Below, piece by piece: positions 57,574-64,000 of a stretch of DNA of 64,000 nucleotides. Position 1 is the stretch's first letter, and each line of letters begins with the position of its first letter. This DNA comes from Neisseria weixii (GTDB lineage: Bacteria; Pseudomonadota; Gammaproteobacteria; Burkholderiales; Neisseriaceae): positions 1,302,001-1,366,000 of the forward strand of contig NZ_CP023429.1 in NCBI RefSeq assembly GCF_002327085.1, read 5' to 3'. The position numbers and the translations under genes are program-made. The notes beneath the pieces were generated by a model. The model made no database searches, was not told the DNA's origin, and saw nothing but the letters and a program-made list of their open reading frames with translations.

Positions 57574-58538
57574 ATGTCCAAAAAAACCAAACAAGAATTA
57601 GAAAACAACAAACTCAACAAACGCTTACGCCACGCAGTCGGCGCAGCAATTAACGACTTCAATATGATTGAGCCGGGCGACAAAATTATGGTCTGCTTGT
57701 CGGGCGGCAAAGACAGCTATGCGCTGTTGGATATTTTGCGCCAACTGCAAGCCAGTGCGCCGATTGAATTTGATTTGGTGGCGGTCAATCTCGACCAAAA
57801 GCAACCCGGCTTTCCCGAACATGTGCTGCCCGAGTATCTGCAAAGCATTGGTGTCGATTATAAAATTGTCGAAGAAGACACTTATTCCACCGTAAAGCGC
57901 GTATTGGAAGAAGGCAAGACCACTTGCTCGCTGTGCAGCCGCTTGCGCCGCGGCATTCTGTATCGCACGGCAAAAGAATTGGGTTGTACCAAAATTGCGC
58001 TCGGCCACCATCGCGACGATATTTTGGCCACCATGTTCCTGAATATGTTTTACGGCGGCAAACTCAAAGCCATGCCGCCTAAATTGGTCAGCGACAACGG
58101 CGAGCATATCGTCATTCGTCCTTTGGCGTATGTAAAGGAAAAAGACCTGATTAAATACGCCGAATTGAAGCAGTTCCCGATTATTCCGTGTAATTTATGC
58201 GGCTCGCAGCCGAATCTGCAACGCCAAGTCATCGGCGATATGCTGCGCGATTGGACAAACGCTTTCCCGGCCGCATTGAATCGATGTTTGCCGCGCTGCA
58301 AAACGTGGTGCCGTCGCATTTGGCCGACCCTGAATTATTCGACTTTGCCGGTTTGGAACGTGGTCAAAGCCTGAAACACGGCGGCGATTTGGCATTTGAC
58401 AGCGAAACCGTACCCGAACGTTTTGTTTCAGACGGCCCCGATGATGAAGACGGCAGCGAAGTCAAAATCGCTGTGGAAAAACCCAGCCGCAAAGTGATTA
58501 ATATCTTGGCCGGCAAACCGAAAAACTGCGGCGCTTGA
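57574..58538 (+). CDS. ttcA: tRNA 2-thiocytidine(32) synthetase TtcA, one frameshift
   Basis: Thiolates C32 of some tRNAs. Start [18 protein letters not shown] at 57574 is the family start. PP-loop [16 protein letters not shown]; Cys pairs [10 protein letters not shown] and [10 protein letters not shown], binding the Fe-S cluster. The frame breaks near 58269; one added base restores [27 protein letters not shown], and the rest continues to 58538. About 321 residues. A C-run lost one base; sequencing error is likely. Confidence 0.93.
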
Positions 58539-58683
58539 GAGGCCGTCTGAAAAGCCAAATTCAAAATCCGGGCGGTATTTGCCCGGATTTTGATATTTTT
58601 GCAAAGCATTAACCCGCAATGCAAGGCTTTGCCCTACAATAGGCCGTCTGAACACAATACACACTTATCCTTAAGGAACACGC

Positions 58684-59170
58684 ATGACTGCTGCTTTAAT
58701 CACCCTATCTTTAATCCTGATTCTCGTCGGCCTGCTCGGCACGATTTACCCGCCATTCCGGGCTTGGGTTTAATGTTCGGCGGCGCGTGGCTGCTGGCGC
58801 ATGTCAACGATTATCAAATTTTCGGTACCATCACTTTGGTATTTTTAGGCATTATCACCGTCATCGGTACGGCGATGGATTATGTGGCGGGGATGCTGGG
58901 GCGAAATATACCGGTGCCAGTAAATTAGCCATTTGGGGGGCATTTATCGGCGGTGTGGCCGGTGCATTCTTAGGGTTGCCGGGCTTATTGTTCGGCCCAT
59001 TATTGGGTGCAGGCATTGGCGAATTTCTAACCCGAAAAGACATGTGGCAGGCGGGTAAAGTCAGTATCGGCAGCTTTATCGGTTTCATCATCGGCACAGC
59101 CGCCAAAGTCGGCTGCGCATTGGCGGTTATCCTGACCTTGCTTACCGTATGGATTGTCAGCCTTTTTTGA
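58684..59170 (+). CDS. DUF456 membrane protein, two frameshifts
   Basis: A small inner-membrane protein of about 162 residues with four or more helices, two of them Gly-rich (GAFIGGVAGAFLGLPGLLFG, GSFIGFIIGTAAKVG). Start at 58684 with AAGGAA upstream. Frames change near 58750 (expected TIYPAIPGLGLMFGG) and near 58893 (expected GMLGAKYTGASKLAIWG); each needs one extra G or C. DUF456 proteins have no known function. Confidence 0.85.
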
Positions 59171-59184
59171 GGTATTTTTCATGA

Positions 59185-59222
59185 GCCAAAGGCCGTCTGA
59201 AATATTTCAGACGGCCTTTGCT
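59185..59222. terminator. DUS terminator between converging genes
   Basis: AAAGGCCGTCTGAAA and TTTCAGACGGCCTTT, a 15-bp perfect stem. Confidence 0.88.
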
Positions 59223-59235
59223 ATTCAAAAATCAA

Positions 59236-59897
59236 TCAGTTTTTACCGCAACAGGCTTTGTATTTTTGACCGCTGCCGCAAGAGCAAGGATCGTTGCGGC
59301 CGATTTTGCCGCTTTCGCGGCGCACGGTTTGCGGTTTGTTGATAACGGCTTGCCAGTAGCTGTAGATATCCAGCAGCACATGCGGCAGATCAGACTCCAG
59401 CTCGGTCAATTCTTTATCAGTCAAATGCAGAATCACTTCGCCGTTTTCTTCTTCATCATAAATGCCGCCCAAGGCCATAACCGGGTAGAACAAATCTTCG
59501 AATTCTTCTTGGTTGACCGCTTCAAACCAATCGGTCGGCACCACGTCTAATGCATAAAGATAGGCATTACACCAAGTGTAAAAATCGGATTGCCCGCCTC
59601 ATCTTCATACAACCACAAATCGGGCAGTTTTTTATCTGCCAATTGGCTGCGCATGTCCATCGCCAAAGCCAATACCAAACGCTCGACTTCGGTGCGCTCT
59701 TTGGCCTCAAACAATGATTCGTCGCCCAACACTTCCGGCAGCCAGTCATTCGGATTTAATGCATCAGGGCCGCTTAACAAGGCCATCATAAAGCCCTGTA
59801 CTTCGTCGCAGCGCATCGTGTTGTGTTCTAAGGATTTGGCATCGAGCAACCCAATCAGGCGGTTGCGTGAGGCTTCGTCAAAAGTGCTTGCTTGCAT
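59236..59897 (-). CDS. YecA/UPF0149 protein with SEC-C zinc motif, one frameshift
   Basis: A UPF0149 helical domain ([26 protein letters not shown]) followed by a C-terminal SEC-C metal-binding motif ([19 protein letters not shown]), as in SecA tails and YecA. The ATG at 59897 has GGAAGGAA upstream. The frame breaks near 59578; one added base restores [18 protein letters not shown]. About 220 residues. YecA-like proteins bind ribosomes or SecA-related substrates; exact role unknown. Confidence 0.88.
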
Positions 59898-59931
59898 GGA
59901 TTGGTTCCTTCCCAATATTTTCAGACGGCCT

Positions 59932-60074
59932 GAAAACTTTGCACAATCGCCATCTGTGGTGAATTTCTTCGTTATGTGCTATTCGAAAGCTTGTCTATCT
60001 TTATGATATGTCTGAGCTTTCTGCGCTACTCTAACTTTAAACTGCACTCAAATCCGGCGTTTTGCAAAGGTATC
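59932..60074. repeat. 143-bp MITE, copy 5
   Basis: Exactly 143 bp, flanked by GGCCT at 59927-59931 and 60075-60079. Left end degenerate (GAAAACTTTGCACAA). Confidence 0.88.
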
Positions 60075-60087
60075 GGCCTTAAAACCG

Positions 60088-60873
60088 TTAAGTAATCATT
60101 CTTTGGCGCATCTGCTCAAACAGGCAAACGGTGGCCGCCATAGCAACATTCAGTGATTCAGTTTGCCCCAGCATGGGAATTTTGACGCTGGCGCTCACTT
60201 TTTCCAACACTTCCGCACTCACGCCGCTGCCTTCGTTGCCGAACACCCAAGCAGCCGGTTGGCGCAGATTCATGTCGTAAAGATTAAAATTGTTGTGCTC
60301 ACTCAAGGCGGTTGCCCACACCGTATCTTGATATTCGGCCAGCCATTGCATCATCGGCACACGGCTGTGGATGTTCAGTAAAAAATGTGCGCCCATTGCG
60401 GCACGCAATACTTTCGGCGACCATACGTCTGCGCTGCCCTGGCTGAGTATCAAATGCGGTATAGTACAAGCAGCGGCGCTGCGGATGATGGTGCCGACAT
60501 TGCCGGGATCTTGTACACATTCCAACACCACGCAATCGCCTTGTTTCGGCCATGTTTGTTGGTGCGGAATATCAATCAAGGTCATCACATCATCGGAATC
60601 GGTCAGGCCGGTGATTTTGGATAAGGCTTCATTGCTGACCCATGTTATCAAATTGACCGGAACCGCTTCGACTAAGCGGCGGGTTTCGTGATGATTGGCT
60701 TTGGACTCAGGCAGATAAACCTGCACGGGTTTACCGTCTGCTTCAAGATAGCTTTGCAGCAGATGCACGCCTTCCAATACAGTTTGTCCGCATTGCCGGC
60801 GCGTTTTGGATTGGAAAAGCAGCTTGGCCAAATGCTTGAGTTGCTCGTTTTGAGTAGAAGTAATCAATTTCAT
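60088..60873 (-). CDS. TrmH/SpoU-family RNA 2'-O-ribose methyltransferase
   Basis: 261 residues from the ATG at 60873 (MKLITSTQNEQLKHLAKLL). SpoU substrate-binding N-domain, then the knotted SAM-binding domain with VLECVQDPGNVGTIIRSAAA, WVFGNEGSGVS and IPMLGQTESLNVAMAATVCLFE. Probably modifies 23S rRNA or tRNA; the exact site is not predictable. Intact. Confidence 0.9.
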   Translation of the reverse strand: MKLITSTQNEQLKHLAKLLFQSKTRRQCGQTVLEGVHLLQSYLEADGKPVQVYLPESKANHHETRRLVEAVPVNLITWVSNEALSKITGLTDSDDVMTLIDIPHQQTWPKQGDCVVLECVQDPGNVGTIIRSAAACTIPHLILSQGSADVWSPKVLRAAMGAHFLLNIHSRVPMMQWLAEYQDTVWATALSEHNNFNLYDMNLRQPAAWVFGNEGSGVSAEVLEKVSASVKIPMLGQTESLNVAMAATVCLFEQMRQRMIT

Positions 60874-60887
60874 GCCGTGCATTATAG

Positions 60888-60924
60888 CTGCTTTCAGACG
60901 GCATGGTGTGGCCGTCTGAAAATA
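60888..60924. terminator. DUS pair downstream of the sigma/anti-sigma operon
   Basis: TTTCAGACGGCAT ... GGCCGTCTGAAA. A second hairpin AAAAAGCCTTTAC / GTAAAGGCTTTTT lies at 60927-60954, closer to the operon end. Confidence 0.7.
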
Positions 60925-60958
60925 AAAAAGCCTTTACATGACGTAAAGGCTTTTTGAG

Positions 60959-61549
60959 TTATTGCACAATTTCTTTTGGCGGGGTGTTGATGACTGCTTG
61001 GCTTTCAACACGAACTGCCGTATTTTGCTGCTTCTGTATTGATAACTGCTCCGCAGCATTCGGCACGACCACATCCGAAGCAGCTTTATTTTCAGCAACG
61101 GCGCGTACAGGCACAATATTTTGATCAACCTGCTGTTGCTGCTTCTCAACCGCTACAGGCGTCATTTGCTGCGTATCCGCTTGCGGCCAGAATTGCCACA
61201 CCGATACTGCCACAGCTGCCAAGCTGGCGGCTGCGGCAAAGCCTTTAAATGCGTGATTGCTTGCTTTTGACTGTTTGCTTGTCAGATTTGAAGCATTGGC
61301 CGCATAATTGGCCTGGTGCTCGCGGCTGATTTCAGCCAAAGCGGCTGTAAACACTTCGCTTTGCATGAAATCAGCATTGCGCCCCACTGCTTGCTGTTTC
61401 ATACAATCGCTGATGAGATGATATTCATACCATTTCTGGCCGGCTTCATCATCGGCTAACAATTTATCCAACATTTCGTCAGATAAATCTTCGTTGTCCA
61501 TTGCAATGGAAACATATTCATATTTATCTTTATTGTTTATTGTTGTCAT
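60959..61549 (-). CDS. rseA: RseA-like anti-sigma-E factor
   Basis: Inner-membrane inhibitor of RpoE. 196 residues. The N-terminal cytosolic domain (ISIAMDNEDLSDEMLDKLLA-like; here VSIAMDNEDLSDEMLDKLLA) matches RseA_N. One membrane helix near residue 95 (GFAAAASLAAVAVSVWQFWP). The periplasmic tail is Gln- and Val-rich and short. The ATG at 61549 has TAAGGA upstream and lies six bases inside the end of rpoE (translational coupling). No rseB or degP-type gene follows. Confidence 0.85.
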   Translation of the reverse strand: MTTINNKDKYEYVSIAMDNEDLSDEMLDKLLADDEAGQKWYEYHLISDCMKQQAVGRNADFMQSEVFTAALAEISREHQANYAANASNLTSKQSKASNHAFKGFAAAASLAAVAVSVWQFWPQADTQQMTPVAVEKQQQQVDQNIVPVRAVAENKAASDVVVPNAAEQLSIQKQQNTAVRVESQAVINTPPKEIVQ

Positions 61550-61554
61550 TTTCC

Positions 61555-62154
61555 TTACCACCTTTGGTTTTCAGTGGTATCCAATAACGGCCTTAAGTCT
61601 TTTGCAATGACTTCGCGCGCCCTGAAAATCCGTGAACGCACAGTCCCTATCGGACACCTCATTATCTGAGCAATTTCCTCGTAAGACAGCCCTTCCATTT
61701 CGCGTAATGAAATGGCTTTCCGTAAATCATCGGGCAGCTTCGAAATGGCTTCCTCGACGGTTTGTAAAATTTCGCGATTCATCATCTCAGCTTCCGGCGT
61801 GTGGTAATCCGCAATCTGATCTGCTAAATCAAAAATGTCACCTTCTTCGTTTGCGGCTTCTGCACTAATGAACGGCCGCTTTCCTGAAGTGGCTAAAAAA
61901 TTCTTTGCTGCGTTGATGCTGATGCGGTACAACCATGTATAAAACGCGCTTTCGCCACGAAAATTCGGTAAGGCGCGATAGGCCCGAATCATGGCTTCCT
62001 GCGCTACATCGTTTACTTCATGCTCATCTTTAACGAAACGTGAAATCAATCTGATTAATCGGCGTTGATATTTGCTCATCAACATCTCAAACGCCTTTTG
62101 TTCGCCTTTTTGTGCGCGCTCTACCAGCATTTGATCGATCTGGCGATCATTCAT
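61555..62154 (-). CDS. rpoE: ECF RNA polymerase sigma factor RpoE
   Basis: Envelope-stress sigma factor of the RpoE/AlgU group, 199 residues. Region 2 (YQRRLIRLISRFVKDEHEVNDVAQEAMIRAYRALPNFRGESAFYTWLYRI) and region 4 (LPDDLRKAISLREMEGLSYEEIAQIMRCPIGTVRSRIFRAREVI) follow E. coli RpoE closely. First gene of a two-gene unit with the anti-sigma factor. Confidence 0.93.
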   Translation of the reverse strand: MNDRQIDQMLVERAQKGEQKAFEMLMSKYQRRLIRLISRFVKDEHEVNDVAQEAMIRAYRALPNFRGESAFYTWLYRISINAAKNFLATSGKRPFISAEAANEEGDIFDLADQIADYHTPEAEMMNREILQTVEEAISKLPDDLRKAISLREMEGLSYEEIAQIMRCPIGTVRSRIFRAREVIAKDLRPLLDTTENQRW

Positions 62155-62210
62155 TATTTAACCTTTTATGTAACTACATTATAAGTCATAAAATAGCAAA
62201 GCGTGCTGTG

Positions 62211-63539
62211 TTACCTTATGACATTTTTAGTGGAATTTAGTTCCGTAATATATTTCGTTAATGGATCATAAATAGGTAAAAAACCATCAAAATCCCGAAA
62301 ATCCTGATTTGCCTTAAGATTAGCAACTGCCAAGCATATACCGTCGGCATTTGCGATAATCGGCCAGATTTGTCTCACTGACGGCAAAATATGGCATTCT
62401 TGCAACATTTTCTTGGTTGATTTTTGTCCGAACTCTAATTTTATGACATCACTACTAGTTACTTTTCGGACTATTCCCACATCCATTAATACTTGTTCGC
62501 TCAAACCAAACCGATGCGGTTTTAAGGTAAATCCGTTTTCCAACAAAACATCTTTCAGACGGCCTTGAATTCCTTTATGACCCAGCCACGGATAATTTTC
62601 CGTATGAATGGTTCTGACATACAAAATATCTCGATACAATTCTATGCTTATATCGTCAAACTGCCATTGTGCAGATTCGGCTTCCAGCAAAATTCTGGCC
62701 ATATCAGATAAAGTTTTATGCGACGGTAAGCGAATTTTGTAAATCTGAAAAAAATAATGCAACACACGACGACGTCGCAATTCACTCAAACCACGCCACC
62801 AATCGACCTGAAACAGGCCGTCTGAAAGCATACGGTGATAATCATCTTGGGTGACTTCGTCCAACAAAGCCAAATCGTCTTGCAGACTGCGCACGTTGGC
62901 CAAAATTTGCTGATGAATATTCGGCACTCGCTGTTTCCATTGCGGCAATGCTTTATGGCGGATCCAATTGCGCAAATAGCTTGTGTCTTGATTGCTTTCG
63001 TCTGCAACATAAGCCAAATCATGCTCAAACGCATAGTGTTCTAAAGCGGCTCTTGGCGTATCTAAAAGCGGCCGCCAAATTTTGATGCTTTGATTCAAAT
63101 CACGCCATTTTGGCATCGCTGCGAGCGAACGTGTCCCACCGCCACGAGCAACACCGAGCATAAAGGTTTCGACTTGATCGTCTTGATGATGCGCCAACGC
63201 CAAAATATTACATAGACCGTCTGAAAATATACGGTAGCGCCCTGCTCTTGCTGCCGCTTCAATGCCTTTTCCTTTTGCATTAATGGCGGCTTTAGCGACT
63301 CTTAAATCAACATTCAATTGCACACATAATGTTTCGCAAAAATCGGCCCACTCATCAGCAAACGGGCTTAAACCGTGATGGACGTGTACGGCACGGAGCT
63401 TAAAATTTTTCTGTTCACGTAAACGAGCCAATAAATGTAGCAAGACCACCGAATCCAATCCGCCGCTCAAGCCGACCTCAATGCTCAATTCATTGCTTGG
63501 CTGTGGTAATTCTGCTGCCAATAAAGCGAATAAATCCAT
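62211..63539 (-). CDS. tilS: tRNA(Ile)-lysidine synthase
   Basis: Converts C34 of tRNA-Ile(CAU) to lysidine; essential. PP-loop GLSGGLDSVVLLHLLARL at residues 23-40 and the HVHHGLSPFADEWADFC block, then the C-terminal domains. Start at 63539 (MDLFALLAAELPQ) fits the family; the frame is open to 63611. 442 residues, intact. Unusually AT-rich compared with neighbours. accA lies upstream, as in other Neisseria. Confidence 0.93.
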   Translation of the reverse strand: MDLFALLAAELPQPSNELSIEVGLSGGLDSVVLLHLLARLREQKNFKLRAVHVHHGLSPFADEWADFCETLCVQLNVDLRVAKAAINAKGKGIEAAARAGRYRIFSDGLCNILALAHHQDDQVETFMLGVARGGGTRSLAAMPKWRDLNQSIKIWRPLLDTPRAALEHYAFEHDLAYVADESNQDTSYLRNWIRHKALPQWKQRVPNIHQQILANVRSLQDDLALLDEVTQDDYHRMLSDGLFQVDWWRGLSELRRRRVLHYFFQIYKIRLPSHKTLSDMARILLEAESAQWQFDDISIELYRDILYVRTIHTENYPWLGHKGIQGRLKDVLLENGFTLKPHRFGLSEQVLMDVGIVRKVTSSDVIKLEFGQKSTKKMLQECHILPSVRQIWPIIANADGICLAVANLKANQDFRDFDGFLPIYDPLTKYITELNSTKNVIR

Positions 63540-63570
63540 TTTCAACTCCGTTCTTTTTAGACAGCCGATA

Positions 63571-63648
63571 TAGGAAATCGTCGGGTTGTTTACATTTTTC
63601 ACGCAAAACAACTTTTATTTTTTGCCTGAATGATTGTTTTAGGATTTT
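63571..63648. repeat. Unexplained 80-bp repeat, copy B
   Basis: Partner of 20514-20599, nine bases from the next MITE. Confidence 0.75.
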
Positions 63649-63656
63649 CTACAAAT

Positions 63657-63797
63657 GAGACCTTTGCCCAAGCCGTAGATTTGAATAAGTTCGAAGTTGG
63701 AGCAGCACAGAAAGCGCAGGGATTATCTGAATCATCAAGCTTTCGGGCAGCGCACAATGAAGAAATGCACCAAAGATACGGAGTTTTTGAAGGTCTC
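63657..63797. repeat. 143-bp-class MITE, copy 6 (inverted)
   Basis: Ends GAGACCTTTGCCCAA / TTTTTGAAGGTCTC; 141 bp. AGCCT follows the right end but the left flank (CAAAT) does not match. Confidence 0.8.
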
Positions 63798-63860
63798 AGC
63801 CTAAAATGCAAAAACAAGCAGGCACCAGCCTGCTTGTTTTAAGACAATTGCAGTATTAAA

Positions 63861-64000
63861 TTATTTCTCGGTAAATTTACCGTATGCCATGATACGGTCA
63901 AAACGACGGGACAATAAATCTGCCATCGGAATGCTTTGTGCATCACGCAATTGTTCTTCCAAAACATGTTTTACACTCAACATCACCGCTTCCATATTGC
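63861..64000 (-). CDS. accA: Acetyl-CoA carboxylase carboxyltransferase subunit alpha, C-terminal end
   Basis: Only the last 45 codons are in the window. SVKHVLEEQLRDAQSIP, MADLLSRRFDRIMAYGKFTEK fits the AccA C-terminus (RRYDRLMAYG type). Supported by the usual accA-tilS neighbourhood in Neisseria. First step of fatty acid synthesis. Confidence 0.8.
   Translation of the reverse strand, partial: NMEAVMLSVKHVLEEQLRDAQSIPMADLLSRRFDRIMAYGKFTEK

Overview
The window is chromosomal DNA from a member of the Neisseriaceae, most likely a Neisseria species outside the meningococcus/gonococcus cluster. The DNA uptake sequence (DUS) is everywhere, mostly as the AG-DUS form AGGCCGTCTGAA, often as inverted pairs that act as terminators. 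The proteins (Ppx, GuaB, Eno, TrpS, UvrC, TtcA, IlvA) read like Neisseria housekeeping proteins. No rRNA, tRNA or CRISPR array was seen.

Layout. 1-6400: ppx, a broken MarR regulator, an aldo/keto reductase, a lipoprotein, a broken LysE exporter, NfeD and an SPFH protein. 6416-7557: a decayed IS1106-like IS. 7580-11776: a broken periplasmic binding protein, a hypothetical gene and clpB. 12044-13684: a small bacteriocin-like locus (double-glycine precursor, a probable small membrane immunity protein, and a second small membrane ORF split by an IS1016-type element with an 8-bp target duplication). 13926-23390: trpS, a hypothetical gene, yihD, ung, ilvA, a D,D-carboxypeptidase, uvrC and a thioredoxin. 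23616-37320: an island bounded by inverted IS1-family ends. It carries a two-partner secretion / contact-dependent inhibition type locus: a giant TpsA exoprotein with a VENN motif and variable C-terminal toxin-like domain, a membrane plus zinc-ribbon immunity candidate, a HlyC-type acyltransferase and a TpsB transporter. The island has a different DUS dialect (AGGCAGCCTGAA), pointing to a Kingella-like source. 37321-42531: a decayed sulfate-binding protein copy, its intact tandem partner, dinB, cysH and a dead IS. 42578-53157: a DUF4124 protein, guaB, eno, ftsB and a cydDCABX cluster with an FNR-type site in front. 53481-64000: argB, an M14 peptidase, lgt, an esterase, ttcA, a DUF456 protein, a YecA/SEC-C protein, a TrmH methyltransferase, rpoE with an RseA-like anti-sigma factor, tilS and the end of accA.

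Two themes run through the window. First, IS1106-like elements and two families of short non-autonomous relatives (about 143 bp and exactly 197 bp) repeatedly sit in a 5-bp duplication RGCCT, the outer end of the AG-DUS, so the uptake-sequence terminators appear to be their landing site. Second, many genes, including essential trpS (twice), clpB, ttcA and cydD, are broken by what look like single missing bases. Sequencing or assembly error is the simplest explanation. The island's tpsA and tpsB and the first sulfate-binding copy instead carry stop codons and a tandem duplication, which look like real decay.
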